Shown: positions 25,717-38,355, counted from the stretch's first letter. The stretch is 64,000 bases of DNA from Eulemur rufifrons (GCF_041146395.1 NC_090989.1:219140843-219204842), one strand, 5' to 3'. Numbers and translations: made by a program. Notes: generated from the sequence alone by a model not told the origin.

Positions 25717-25890
25717 CAGGGTTTCTCAGTCTCAGCGCTATTAACATTTTGGGCCAGATAATTCTTTGGTTTTGAATCTATTGTATGCATTTTGGAAATT
25801 TTATCGGCATTCCTGGTCTCTACCCATGAGATTTCAGTAGAATCCCTCCCTCCTGAAGGGGAAAAAATTGCCCATGTCTGAGAACCACTG
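25717..25890 (-). mobile_element. MER20 (hAT-type DNA transposon)
   Basis: CAGGGTTTCTCAGTCTCAGC at the left, ACATTTTGGGCCAGATAATTC, CTGGTCTCTACCCATGAGAT, and GAGAACCACTGG at the right. The complementary ends are the terminal inverted repeats. It is non-autonomous and carries no transposase. Confidence 0.88.
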
Positions 25891-28171
25891 GCCTAAATTG
25901 TCAATTTTTAAAAGTGTGTCATTAACAGTAGTTTTTCCAAGTCTATTCTTCAATTGCCTATTACTACAGTGAATCTGTGAGCCTGAAAGATCTTATAGTT
26001 ATGAAGGACTATAGTAATCTAGAAGAATGTCGTACATTTAAAAAATGTGGCATACATAGTCTTTGTTCTCCAGGATGCACCCACATGAGAGAGAGAGAGA
26101 GAGAGAGAGAACAGTGACTGATAGGAAAAACTGTATCTATGAAAGGATTCTGTGACCATTCTTGAAGATGGTGGGTATGGTCTGGCCACTCAGAAACCTT
26201 GTGTGAAAATACCAAGTGTATTCTACAAGTTGCCTGAGGAAATATAAGGGAATACATACTTGTTTTGATTAAAGAGCATATCTATTCTAGAATTTGAAAG
26301 GAAACTAAACAGCAGTTGAGTGCTCAATCCAAGGGGCCAGATCACTGCCTACTGTTTCCTCTTGGAAAGAGTCCAGGTAATATTTGCACATTTTAAGGAT
26401 TTTGGATTTGACTAGCTTAAATAATTAGAGGCTGGAGCCAACGCTGCAAAAATATTTTCCCAAAATGAACAATGTAAGCCTGTCATCTTTAAGAAAGAAC
26501 GTTTGCTGTTATGGCACACATCTTCCTTAGTTGTTACATAATAGGCTTATTCTTGGAATTGTGCTAAAGATTTAACGCCACAGCTTCACATGCATAATAT
26601 CTGACACCAGGGATTCCTTGTGCCTTCTGAACACAGCTTAGATGATGAAAGTTTACGAAAGAAGATGAGATGTCTCTATTGTGTTATTTTCCCACTTGCC
26701 ATTCTTCCCTGACAAGAGTAAACAGAGTACTAAATGAATTGCAGCTATTAATTTCTTGATAAAGGAATAACACTGTAATAAGACCTGCCTTGCTTTATCA
26801 TCTGAGATTCCTGTGTTTCGCATATATTCACATGCTTGCAATCAAAATCCCTCATTTGGAAATGCTCATAAAAGAAGTATCAAATCCATCTCTACATTAA
26901 GAATGAAATATGTAAAAATCAGCTTGGCTCCTTTTTTGTTCTCCTATACACTGATTTAGACATTTTTCAGGTATCTACATATATCTCTAAAATCCTGTGT
27001 AACTGTTCAAATGTTGAAAATAAATGAAATAATTATTCTTGTTTTTTTTTTTAAATAATAAAACAACCTTTAGACCAAATGTGATGCATTATATTGACAT
27101 AACAAATGTGGACATTAATTAAAGAGCAGCAGAATCCAGCAGAGAAGTTTGCCCTCCATCTGCTTGACCTGAGGTAATAACAATGTTCCATTAACCCAAA
27201 CTGACAGATTTTCTAGGGTTTGTCTTCGTCTCCAACGTTGCTGCGCCTGGTATGAATAACCATATGCGTGACATCATCTATAACATGCCATGCGGAATAA
27301 AATTAACTGCTTATGCATTTTGGTTTTTTGTTCTTGTTTGTATCCTGTCTTCCTCGTGAGCTCTGTGCTGTACATAGCCCTTCATATTTTTCCTACATCC
27401 CTGCCCAAGCACCTTCCAGTACAAAATACTCAGGCCCGATATGTAAGCTCAGGTTCTGAACACTCATATTTGCCAAAAGGAAATTAGATAAATGTCCTAT
27501 TTGCCACAGGACATTTGCATTGAGAAAACAGCAAAACTAGCAAAAGTGAAATATAGCATAGTAATCATTAGGGTTATTATTTAAGTCAAATATGAAAGCG
27601 GAAGTATGTTAAACCCATCATGTATTCTGTACAAAAAAAAAAAGATAGAAAAGAACTTACAGAATTTTCTAAATATTAAATAATAAATTAGTGGGATGGG
27701 AGAATCTTGTCCCAGAACTGAAACTTAAAATCTTTGAATCTGTTCATATCCAGTATGTAGTAGTTAACCAAGGGAAATGTTTTCCTCTTCCATCTCATTA
27801 CAGATCAAACATCAAAAGCTTTCCACTAGAAGCAGGCACCCAGGAGGCATTTTGCTTTGTCACAATACAGTATTCACAGCCTCCCTGATAGGAGTGCTAA
27901 CTCTCTTGGTAGCCTTAAAGAACAACAGTGCAGTTATTTGTTGTGCTTCTTCTTCTCCTCCCCTGGAATTGTTGCTTCACTGTAATAAGTAACATTCCTT
28001 CCAATTATCCAGGCTCCTCAAGTCCACAGAGCTGACCCCCATGACTTTAGAACAGACTCACTGTTTAGAGTCATTAATCCAAGATTATAAACATGGAGGG
28101 AGATTCATGAGAAAGGGATGAACTCCTGGTTCCTGAAGAAAGACAATGGCATGCAGTGTTTTCTCAGAGGC

Positions 28172-28173
<2 letters not shown>
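25891..28173. other. Repeat-poor unassigned block with (GA)12
   Basis: A (GA)n run lies at 26087-26110. The rest shows no gene and no repeat family I recognise. The open frames at 27290-27487 and 27691-27888 have no domain or splice context. Confidence 0.45.

Positions 28174-28206
<33 letters not shown>
28174..28206. repeat. (TG)n microsatellite
   Basis: About 16 TG units. Overlapping open frames on both strands are caused by the repeat. Confidence 0.95.
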
Positions 28207-28209
<3 letters not shown>

Positions 28210-31079
28210 GATTTTAAATCTTCCCTCTTTCCTGAGAGGATTTTCCCCCTCATCATTTCAACTGCCATTATCCTCTGGCTTGTTCTTAGCTGGGATGGGC
28301 AGCAGCACCTACTGCACCTGGTGTGTAAGAATGCCTTAGCTTTTCCCCCAGTCTCGCCTGGACGACAGAGTCCAGAAGGCAACATCCTAATGGGGCAGTG
28401 TAAAACATGAGCAGATCAGACTTGCAAGTTTTGCAGCTAGCCAATGCCAGAATTTAATTGCAAATTTCTTACCTCTCCTGTGAACCTGTTTAATGTTGTT
28501 TTTTTTTGTTTGTTTGTTTTTTGTTTTGGTTTGTTTTTTAATTAGAAATGACAGTGAAGCACTCTTGGTGACTCTATATAAGTCAGAACCACTGAGCTGT
28601 ATGTGCATGAATTTAAGGTATTATTCTTTGATACTAGAGATCATCTTCAAGGTTTTGATGTTCCCTGATCTTTGTCTCTTCTTGAGTTCTACAGAGGCTT
28701 TTAATTTTAATCTCTGGAGGAAAAGAAGAAACTGCATAAAATAGGCACCTATAGTCTATCCTGTTCTATTTATAAGCTAATGTGGTAATTAGGAATCTTG
28801 AACTCTTTTTTGCGAACTTAATATGTATCCAAGTCTTTCATCTTCACCAGAGATCTCATTAAATCTTCTGAGATCTTTTTAGAAGCCGAAGAGAAACAGT
28901 ATCCTGAACCTGCATGATTTTGATATGATATTACATAGGAAATTAAAACATTCTTTTTGTTGCTGGAATTGGCTGTAGAACAGACAGCATTCTTTCCTCT
29001 TGGTCTGGAGCTCTGATGTCAATAAGAGCTAAAATATTCTTCCATTTATCCCCAGTCTCTGCTCCTTTTGCTGCCTCCTTATAAAGATTATGAAGAATGA
29101 AGAAATCTTAGCGAATGAAGAAAGGAATTAGTGATGCTCTCTCATTTCCTGTCTTCCCACAGATGGTGATAAATTCAAATTCAGACTCCATTAAACGTGA
29201 GTAGAGCAACCCAGCAGGTGGCTGTACTAATGGAAAATCTTGGCTTTGGAATAATGGGAATTATAACCGACAGCTCTTCTACACCACAAAAAGCATGATG
29301 TATCCTTATTGACAGTGTTGCATTTGAGTCCAGAAGGCTGATCTGATAGTTCAGTCCTGGCACAACGGAAGCTAAAAGTCCCCTGGGTGTTTTCCTGGCC
29401 ACACCACTGTAATTTTTGTCATCTGAACTTTCTATTACAATTCATTTTACAAATCTCGTATAAGTTGAAGAGAGCAAGAGGAACGGAAGGGAAGGAAAAG
29501 AATGAGGGGGCATTTATTTTGCCTACGGGCATGCTTTTATTCTTTTTTCTTGGTTTAAAGGACAAATAAAGGTTGACATACAATAGTATTTCTAGCCAAT
29601 TCGATATTTTTAATGCTGACATACTTGGCCCAAGTTCTTTTAGTGATCCTAGACAAGCTCATCAGAGGGGATTTCTGTTTAAAAGATGCCTAGATTGCCC
29701 TGGAGGTATAATGCCTGATGTTTGACTAGAGTTCTACAGGAATCCTACATTTGTATGCATTTTTGTTATTGTTGTTGTTGTTCTTTTCTCTTAGCTCCAC
29801 CTCCCTTTTTAAACTCCAACAGGATGTTTGGGAAAAAAAAAAAAAAAGATTCGGTCACACTGATATGCAAAAGCATCTGGGTGTTCAAATATTTAGAACC
29901 TCATATTTTCACTAAGCCTCCAAGTCTCTGAAAATATAACAAGGAGTTATCAAAATATTTCATTGTATTCACCATCTGTCAGCAGTTTAAAAATATTATA
30001 TTAAGATTAATAATCATACTTTGCACTTACTCAATATAGCATGTTTCCTCTCAAGAACTGTTAGTACTTTACAAAACTGAACTGAATCATTGTCACCTTT
30101 TCCCACAAACACTCTTCTGGGTTAAAAAGAAAGTGGGGAAAAATTCAAAGGACAGGTAAACTTTGGAGATGGGCTGGAGGAGTCAATATTTAATTCAATA
30201 CATAATTTATTTCTTCAGCTAATTACTCTCACTCACTTTTCATTCTGCAACTTGTCGAGTGGGACCTTTGTTCTAAACAGTTAAGAAGCTCAGACATTCT
30301 GCTTTCATTGCCCACAAGTTCAAAGCTTAGAAATCAGTCTGTTAACTAAAAAGCAGATCTACTGCCTAAAAACTTTCTGGCACAAGGTAAAGGATCTCAG
30401 GACCTTGGAAAGTAATACAGACTGGAAGAATCTGTAACAGAGAGTGACTTCTGCTATTACTATTTTCTTAACAATGATTAATTAGAATTTTATATATATG
30501 CAATAATCATATAATTCCAAAGGATATATATATATATATGTATGTACATATATATATAACTTTTTCCACAAATATAGAGTTCCCATTTTATATGGGTTTC
30601 ATCATTTCTGATTAATTAGCATGTCTTGTTTATGCTGTTGAGAATTAAAGATCCAGCCTAGGTGTTTGTTTTATATGTGTATCTCCACCTGAAGTGTGGA
30701 ATGAGACTCCTTATCACACTGAAGAAGAGGTAGATCACAGTCAGAGAGCAACTCACAGAGAATGTTACTGCAGAAATAATTATTTATAACTAACCATGTC
30801 AGAAAAATAAAATGCTAAATCAGGAGAACTATGAAATAGTATCTTCAAATGGTTTCATCATAAAAGCACTAACCCAAATGCACAGATTGTCAGCAAAATC
30901 CAGGAAGACTCAGATAAAGTCACAGAATAAATGTAAAAGACTTTTAATTGATTTCCCTATTCATATTTTAGAGTCTACCACTGTTGCCTTCAGGCATAAA
31001 TTACTAGGGAAACAGGCACGGGAAACTTAAAATGCCTGATGATACGAAAATATTATAAATTTGCATTTAAAATAGCAGC
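28207..31079. other. Unassigned block with simple repeats
   Basis: Holds a T/G-rich run (28497-28541), a (GTT)n at 29765-29781, an A run at 29834-29847 and an alternating TA tract at 30483-30559. No gene or interspersed repeat family was recognised. Confidence 0.45.
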
Positions 31080-31245
31080 AACATTTACGGCTTAGCATGT
31101 GCTGGGCTCTGTTCATTATATTACTTAAAACTTGTCTGTTAATATCCCTATTTACAGCAGAATAAACAGAGACTCTTAAAATTTATGTCGCTTTATAAAG
31201 ATAACTTTGCTTAAATGCGGATTGACTTCAAGTCTGACTGGCTCC
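31080..31245 (-). mobile_element. MIR SINE fragment (diverged)
   Basis: Reversed MIR: TAGCATGTGCTGGGCTCTG, CTATTTACAGCAGAATAAAC, then GATTGACTTCAAGTCTGACTG at the far end. Confidence 0.65.
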
Positions 31246-31278
31246 AAAAACATATTGCAATCTCAACTGTGTAAGGGA

Positions 31279-31460
31279 GTGGTGGTTCTCAAAGTATGGT
31301 TCTTGAACGACAGCATGAACATGACCTGAAAACTTCTTAGAGATGCCCATTCTCAAACTTACTGAATTAAAAACTCTGGGGATGAGGCTCAGCAATCTGT
31401 GTTTTGAAAACTCTGCAGGGAATTCTGATGTGCACTCATGTTAAAAAATCACAGTTGTGG
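31279..31460 (+). mobile_element. MER5A (hAT-Charlie non-autonomous transposon)
   Basis: AGTGGTGGTTCTCAAAGTATGG at the left end, then CTGAAAACTTCTTAGAGATG, AAAACTCTGGGGATGAGG, CAGCAATCTGTGTTTTGAAA, AATTCTGATGTGCACTC. Clear match in order along the whole element. Confidence 0.9.
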
Positions 31461-32541
31461 ACTGTTGTTATATATGTGTTTGAAAAAAGAGAAAGTGATA
31501 TTTATAGACATAACAATTTACATTTACTTTTTACAAATTAGCAAAATAATAAACAAAAAAATGTGTAAATTTAGTGAAAACACTCCAATGTACTGTCAAT
31601 CATGTAATAAAAATTAGGATAGGGAAGTAGCACCAACACAAGGTTATGAAAGAATACATCATCCAACTCTAGCTGAAGTGAACATCAGTAATAAGAGTGA
31701 GAGAAAGGAGAGGCATTAACAGATACTTTCTTAACCGAAAGTCATTGATCCAAACTCAGATATCAGTATAAGTGAACTTACAAGTTGCCATGCACTAATT
31801 TGCATAAGAGTGGCAATTAGGGAAATATTTAACCAGGCAAAAAGATGTGTTCTAGGGATTTCATGGTATTTATTCCATTATTACCCATTGTAAGGAAAAC
31901 TATAGCTCAGAATCCTACTGAGGGGTCAACAGTCACGTTTTCTAAATTCTAATCCCTTGGCCACATCTGATACCAAAGCTGATCATCTGATACCAAAGGA
32001 CTCCTACCATTGTTATGTGGCCCCGGATGATTTTTCTCTTACATCTGGAATTCTGTTACCAAGAAATCTATGCAGTTTGTATCATGGAAACAAATAAAAA
32101 GGATGAGTAGTAAAAAAAGTGACATGAAGTATTAATAGTTAGAGCAAGAGGAATAAAGAACAAACTGAAGTTATGAGGGAGCAAAACCTGTGAACCAGCA
32201 AAGTAAACCAACCAATTGAGAGAGGAGAAATGAGCAAACAGGTGAAGGGAAGCTGAAAAGTCAGAGAGAGAACTGCCATGAGGTTTAGGAGAAGAAAGTG
32301 AAACTGGATTTCTATTTTCTAGATTATGGTAGAAAAAGGAAAGAAAGAGGAAGGTAGACTAGTTAGACAGTTGTATGAATTCAGAAGAGGGATGATGACA
32401 GCCTGGAATTGATCACTGGCAGTGGTGATATAAAGTAAAAATAGTTTCTACAGATCTTTTTGTAAGAATTGGAGGAATAGGTATGGGAATCTCAAGTCTT
32501 CACGTGCAGGGATAACAATGATAAAGGAAGAAGTGGTTGAG
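31461..32541. other. Unassigned sequence
   Basis: No gene or repeat was recognised. CTGATACCAAAG occurs twice about 18 bp apart near 31968-31998, a small local duplication. Confidence 0.45.
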
Positions 32542-32980
32542 AATTTCCAGCAAAAAATTAGAAAAGGTTGATTGAGATCGTAGTCAGAACCAATAGTTTG
32601 GATGAATGGATAGATAGATAGATAAGACAGACAAGTAGATAGATAAATGGTAGATAGATTTATTTTAAGGAATTGGATCATGTGATTGTGGAAGTTGGCA
32701 AGTCCACAGTCTTCAGGCCAGGCTGTCAGTCTGGATATCCAGGAAAAAGTTGATGTTGCAATCAAATCTGAAGACAATTTGGGGGCAAAATTCTATTTTC
32801 TTCAACTGATTGGATAAGGCCCACCTATATTATGGTAGGGAGTCTGTTTTACTCAAAGCCTACTGATTTAAATGTTAATCTTATCTAAAAAGTACCTTCA
32901 TAGTGACATCCAGGGTGGTGTTTGACCAAATACTTGGGTACCATGGCTTCACCAAGTTGACACATAAAACTAACCATCAT
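32542..32980 (-). mobile_element. MLT2-type LTR (ERVL) with internal (GATA)n
   Basis: On the minus strand the LTR begins TGATGGTTAGTTTTATGTGT (32980) and continues with GTCAACTTGGTGAAGCC, ATTAACATTTAAATCAG and GGTGGGCCTTATCCAATCAG. AATAAATC marks the poly(A) signal near 32660, beyond which a (GATA)n-like run (32610-32655) has expanded; ACCAATAGTT lies past the run. This order is that of ERVL MLT2 LTRs. The minus-strand open frame at 32448-32777 crosses it and is not a gene. Confidence 0.8.
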
Positions 32981-33492
32981 AAATTATATAATGTGCATTA
33001 TGAGATAAGTAGTACTATGCTTCACATAGGGCAAGCCCTCAATAAATGTAACTATGATTATCAGCGGATCGAAGGAGAGGATAGCAAGTTCCCTAATGAA
33101 GAGTGGTAGCAAAATACGTAGGCTCTTATTGGGAGGTGAGTGCCAAGCACAGATTGATTTTATCTACCTCCCTTCTTTCTTAGTTTTGGCTCCTACTGCC
33201 AACACTTTTTATGCTTATTTCATTCTTCAGTAAACTCCCAGACAGACAGGATGCATTATCAACAATTTTTATCATGTTTTCTCTTTTCTTGCCTTCCAGT
33301 AGGATTTGGAATAAAGTCAACCTTCTAGGACAATGGCTAATGTACAATGAGAATTACAAGAGACTTGGAATTCCCACAGTCATGCTCTCATTTTGACTGG
33401 ATGTCCCATATTGAGATGTTGGATTGAGAACAGTAGTATCTTCAGGCTCAATACCTACATTAGCCAACTTCTCTGTCCCTCAGTATACTTCT
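32981..33492. other. Unassigned sequence
   Basis: A CAATAAATGTAACTATGATTA stretch near 33041 may be the 3' end of a MIR or L2. Otherwise nothing is recognised. Confidence 0.35.
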
Positions 33493-33696
33493 AAAGTCAG
33501 AAGTTTTTCCTTTGGGTAAATACCCAGTAGTGGGATTGCTGGATCAACTGGTAGTTCTATTTTAGTTCTTTGAGGTATCTCTCATTCTATAAAAAAGACA
33601 CCTGCACTTGAATATTTATAGCAGCACAATTCCTAACTGCAAAGGGGTGGATATAACCCAAGTGTCCATCAATACATGAGTGGATTAATAAAATGT

Positions 33697-33730
<34 letters not shown>

Positions 33731-34127
33731 GTACATGAGTACCATGGAGTACTACTCAGCCACAAAAAAGAATTATTTATAATACCTCTTGTATTAACCT
33801 GAATGGAACTGTAGACCATTCTTCTAAGTGAAGTATCACAAGAATGGAAAAAACAAATACTACATATACTCATAACTGATCAGTGCTTATATACACATAT
33901 GGAAATAACATTCATCGGAAATCAAGCAGGTGGTGGGGGGAGGGGATGGGTATATTCACATCTAATGGGTATGATGCACACTGTCCGGAGGATGGACACT
34001 CATAGCTTTGACTCAAATGGTACAAAAGCAATTGATGTAACCAAAATGTTTGTACCCGCATAATATTCTGAAATAAAAACTAGATAAATAAATGATTTAT
34101 ATAGAAAAAATAAAGCCAGAAGTTCTT
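33493..34127 (+). mobile_element. Twin-primed L1 with 16-bp TSD
   Basis: 33509-33582 is ORF2 3' sequence in the minus orientation (CTTTGGGTAAATACCCAGTAG, GGGATTGCTGG). From 33583 (TCATTCTATAAAAAAGACAC) the L1 runs plus to its 3' end (TTTGTACCCGCATAATATTC, A-rich tail to 34111). The two pieces are adjacent in a normal L1, so this is a 5' inversion with almost no loss. AAAGTCAGAAGTTTTT (33493-33508) and AAAGCCAGAAGTTCTT (34112-34127) are a TSD with two differences. A (TG)15 at 33699-33727 has expanded inside the ORF2 text. Confidence 0.9.
33699..33727. repeat. (TG)n microsatellite inside L1
   Basis: Replaces the normal L1 text between AAAATGTGG and TATGGTAC; a microsatellite born from a GTGGTATATGT-like seed. 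Confidence 0.9.
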
Positions 34128-34410
34128 AAATCAGAGACTTCCTGCTCTTGAGAAATACAGAGTCAATATCACTCAAGCACAGAAAATGACTGTATGTGTA
34201 TTAGATATTGTCAGAAAATATATACATACCAAAGAGCAAAAGGAATTCACTGTGCCTCCACATTCAATCGGATATAAAAAAAAAAAAAACAGTAATATGT
34301 TTTTATCTTCGTGAGGCAAAAATTTCATGCTCAGCAAGAAAAAAAAATCCACCTTTCCCTCATAACAATTGCAAGAAAAATTCCAAATATTATAGAAAAC
34401 TGTTCTTAGC

Positions 34411-34545
34411 ACAGTAATTCACATGGGCTCTAGAACTAGAAACCTCAGAATCCTACCTCTACCACTTACCAACAATATGTTTTTGTTTAAGTAACTAAAC
34501 AGTTTCTTTGTCTGATAAATGGGGACAAAATAATACTGAGAAAGA
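34411..34545 (+). mobile_element. MIR SINE fragment
   Basis: CATGGGCTCTAGAACTAGAAAC, CCTACCTCTACCACTTACC, and AGTTTCTTTGTCTGATAAATG follow the MIR order. Confidence 0.75.
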
Positions 34546-34559
34546 GAAAAGTAGCCTCT

Positions 34560-35110
34560 GTTAGTCAGTAGCGAGTCTGGCACTAGGAGCTAGGCCGTGT
34601 CGCTATGAGGCCAGCACTCACAGTGAGTGAGGCTGTGGTATCCTCTCATTAAACAAAATAATGACAGATATCACTACCCATGATCACTCTGTGACTAAGA
34701 GGAAGTGAGACAAAACCAACATTACTTCACAATCATGTCTCAGCAGAGGCAAAAATACTGTCATTACACAAATTACAAACATCACCTAATTGCTCTCTTC
34801 CAGACAACATGAGAAACCACGGCTTCTTCATATATCACACCTGAGCCCCACTTCATGCCTACCAAATTCTACATAAAAATTAATACATCAAATCATAGAA
34901 TTCCCTCTGATTCTTGACAATGCCCAACCCAGAGCTGAAATTGTTTAAGTCCCTTTTAATACCCTATTACTAAGATGCCCCATAGCTTTTTAGGTTGTTT
35001 AGTTTTCTTCATTGTCATAAGTCAATAAACCCAGTTTTTCATAATATCACATAACACAAATGTGTTTCTCTTGGTTGTTGGCTGCAGAGCATAGGACTGT
35101 CAGAAATATT
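34560..35110 (+). mobile_element. Possible old LTR (low confidence)
   Basis: CTGAGCCCCACTTCATGCC and a late poly(A)-signal region GTCAATAAACCCAGTTTTTC (about 35023) resemble an ERVL-type LTR in the plus orientation. Both ends are unclear, and no TSD was found. Confidence 0.3.
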
Positions 35111-35229
35111 AAATTGGTTAATGAATATTAAAATAATAAAAAATAACTGGTATAAATGGCAGCTGGACGTTAATACCACAATACTGTTTTATAATGTAAG
35201 TTTTTATTCAATAATATAATATTGGTATA

Positions 35230-35850
35230 TTTTCATCAGTGATACATTAAGGATGCATATATATCATTGCTTTCTTGACTGTATAATGGTCTACTACATT
35301 ATTGTAACATTTATTAACATGTCTATTTTTTACTATTTCAATTAATGTTTCAATGATCGTATTTCTACAAATTTCTTTACATTATTTTCTCATTATTACT
35401 TTAGAAAAATCTCCTAGAAGTGGAATTTTGGAATTAAGGGAAATGCACATTTAAGGCTCTTGAAACATATTGCCAAACTGTCCTCGAGAGAGCTCATACC
35501 AATTGTCGCCCCTCCAGCAGTGCATGTGACTTCCTATCTTGCTTATACATCATTGGTAAATATCACCGTTGGTATTGATTATAATGAATGTTTTTACTGT
35601 TTGCCAATGATAGAAAAATGTAGTTGACATTTTTATAATTAGAAATGTAAACATTGTTTGACATGTTTACTTATTACATATTTATTTTTCAGTGATATTA
35701 TTTACACAATTTTTCTTTTCTGTGGTTGCTTTTAGATCTTTATATGTGAGGATATTGACCTTTTATCTTATAAAGAGATAGCAAACATTTCACCAGTTTG
35801 TATAATAATTATAATTAAAGTTTTGTGTAAGTATACATTTTTAATGATAA
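35230..35850 (-). mobile_element. Old L1 (L1M/HAL1-type) antisense fragment
   Basis: CTAGAAGTGGAATTTTGGAATT, CACATTTAAGGCTCTTGAAAC, ATATTGCCAAACTGTCCTC, CTCCAGCAGTGCATGTGA and later GATATTGACCTTTTATC are the reversed 3' region of an old LINE1. Ends are approximate. Confidence 0.65.
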
Positions 35851-36756
35851 CAAGTCACATGTTCATAATTTTTTAGCACAGATTCAAAGAACCCCAGGTA
35901 TGAATTTATTAGATCTTTGCATTATCACCTCTAATTATCCATATTTAGGTAAATCTATTAGGGTTAAATTAGATGACATCTGAGAAAGGTTTGAATTTTA
36001 GTGCTTCGAAATTTGTAAAGTCTCAATCAATAACTAAGCTACTTTTTAGTAATAGTACTTTATCAAAATTACAGATGTATTTAACCTTATTATCTTCCAA
36101 TGCTTTGGTGATCCTTGTTTATATTTTAAGCCTTTAATTAGAATAGGATTTATTTTTTTATATGGCAATAAATTATGTACCTAAACTTATTTCCTTCATC
36201 ATGCACAGTTCTCCAAAACTATCTTTTAAAGAAATTATATTTTGTCACATTATCTAAAATGACATTTTATAATAAACTGTGTACACCTCTCCCTTCCCAC
36301 ATGTGCACGCATGTGTACACACAAATACACACTTCAATTTGCTTTGTATTTTTTGTTCTGTAATATCAACGTGTCTATTCTGGTGTTAGTATGACATCTT
36401 AATGATCATATCTCGATGATGCAACATCTTTAGCAATATAAGTTATTTTCAAGAAATCTTCTGCCTTTTGGAACAGTTTCTTCTTCAAAATATATTTTGA
36501 AATTATTTCATTGGGTATCAGAACAAGAATAACAGCAACTATTTTTTATCTGGAATATATATATATGTGCACACACATATATTTAGAGATAGAATTTTAA
36601 CTAATTTTTAAGAGTCAATCCTTCTTTAAAAATAAACAAGTATAATTTTTATTTCAGATTTAAGATTTTCTTAAGACGTTAGCTTAAAAAGAGATTAAAA
36701 TATGAGATGGATTTTGATGATACAATTTGATGATTATTAACAGAAAAACCTTAGAC
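35851..36756. other. Unassigned AT-rich sequence
   Basis: Very AT-rich, with an ATATATATATG tract near 36555-36566. No family recognised. Confidence 0.4.
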
Positions 36757-37126
36757 AAATTAATTTTAATAGAGTTTAAGTGAGCAAGAATGATTTGCCA
36801 GTCCTGCAGCCCCCAGACCAGAATATGTTCAGAAGGACTCTGATACTGCTACGTGGTCAAACAAGATTTATGAACAGATAAAAGAAGGTGATGTACAGAA
36901 AATAGAAGTGAGATACAAAAACAGCCAGATTGGTTACGGCCTGGCATTTGCCTTATTTGAACACAGTTTCAACAGTTTGGCTTTGATTGGGCAAAACTCA
37001 GTGACTGGGTAAGAATAGGTTACAGTCTGTTTACACATCCAGTTGGGTTATAGTTCACTATGTATAGAAAAGACTTTAGGCCAAACTTAAAATATGTAAG
37101 GAGGTAGCTTTAGACCAAATTTAACA
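36757..37126 (-). mobile_element. LTR-like interspersed repeat
   Basis: Minus-strand reading starts TGTTAAATTTGGTCTAAAGC (37126) and continues with ACATATTTTAAGTTTGGCC and AACCAATCTGGCTGTTTTTG, then ends near TAAACTCTATTAAAATTA with an ATTAAA signal. I know this as a dispersed mammalian repeat but cannot give its name; LTR is the best guess. Confidence 0.5.
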
Positions 37127-37339
37127 CAATCAATCAATCATCATTAAAAATGTGATTCCTCCAGCTACAATCTTAAAATTTCAAACTATTGCAGAAAAAT
37201 GTCACTTACTGAATAAGGAATCTCATTTTTTGAGGAATTTAAACTTTCTGCTTAGAGGTGCAAGACAGATTAATAAATCTCAGTCAAATTTTAGAGTACA
37301 TTAGCTAGAGTACTTAGAATTTATTAGTGTCCAGTTCTG

Positions 37340-37902
37340 TTATAAAAAACTTTTTAGAAGAAAAAAATTAAAAAGAAGAACAAAGTTGACTAATTACACT
37401 ACCTGACTTTAAGACTTGCAGTAAAGCTCTAATATCCAGACAGTATATATTGACATACGTGTAGACATAATAATAAAAGTATGAGAACAGAAAACCAGAT
37501 TATACCTACAAAAATATGAACAAGTCTTTTCTGAAAAAGATATAAAGTTAAGTTACATGGGGAAAGATAGTCTTTTTCAATACTTACAAAAAAAATTGAA
37601 CTTCTACCTATACTTTTCATCATGCACAAAAATAAAGTCAAAATGGATCATAGACATAAATTAAGCTAAAACTATAAATTCTAGAAGATAACATAGAAGA
37701 AACGCTTTGTGACCTTGGGCTTGGCAAAAATTTCTTAAACAGAAAATGCAGAAACTATAAATGAAAGAAAAGATAAATTAGACTTCCTTAGAATTAAAAA
37801 CTTGTATTCTTCTTCAAGTAATCATTTTTTTTAAAGTTAAAAACAAGCCACAGACAGGGAGAAAATATTCGCAAAACATATATTTGACATGGTATTTGTA
37901 TA
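37340..37902 (+). mobile_element. Old L1 (L1M) ORF2 3' region, part 1
   Basis: Decayed ORF2 text: CACTACCTGACTTTAAGACTTG, GGATCATAGACATAAA, GAAGAAACGCTTTGTGACCTTGG, TTAGACTTCCTTAGAATTAAA. The element is interrupted at about 37916 by a younger L1 tail and resumes at 38356. Confidence 0.85.
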
Positions 37903-38355
37903 CACAATGTATTTTATTTTATTTATTTATTTATTTATTTTTTTATATTTTAAAAGATCATTTTTTTTTCTAACAGTATATCTTGTTAGATACAGTATGT
38001 CCTCATAATGTATACATTATTTCTTGTACAATGATATGAAATAATATGGAAAATATTCATGATAAATTAAGTGAACAGTGCAAGTTAAAAACAATAGTTT
38101 CATATTTTTTCCCCACCCCCCCTTTCCCGAGTCAGCACCTTCAAGTGTTACCACTCCCCAAACGGTGTGCAATGCACTCATTGTGTAGGCATACCCCCAT
38201 CCCCTCCCCCACCCCCCACCTCAGTCTGATGTCCAATTGGTGTCGTTCCCAGATTTGTTTTTAGGTGATGATCTGGGAAACCAATTTTCTGGTGAGTACA
38301 TGTGATGCATGTTTTTCCATTCTTGGGATACTTCACTTAATCACAATGTATTTTA
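37903..38355 (-). mobile_element. Young L1 3'-UTR copy nested in the old L1, 14-bp TSD
   Basis: CACAATGTATTTTA at 37903-37916 and 38342-38355 is a perfect 14-bp TSD. Between them is a (TTTA)n tail (reverse of a poly(A)-like tail), about 180 bp of AT-rich sequence, the reversed 3' UTR C-rich block (38109-38220) and the same end as the copy at 5434-5716: CATTCTTGGGATACTTCACTT (38341). The inserted L1 is about 425 bp, 5'-truncated and without coding capacity. Confidence 0.92.

Noticed and set aside
33685..33873. Histidine/threonine repeat peptides on the (TG)n tracts, also at 12043, 21604 and 28164
   Set aside because: Low-complexity translations of dinucleotide repeats.
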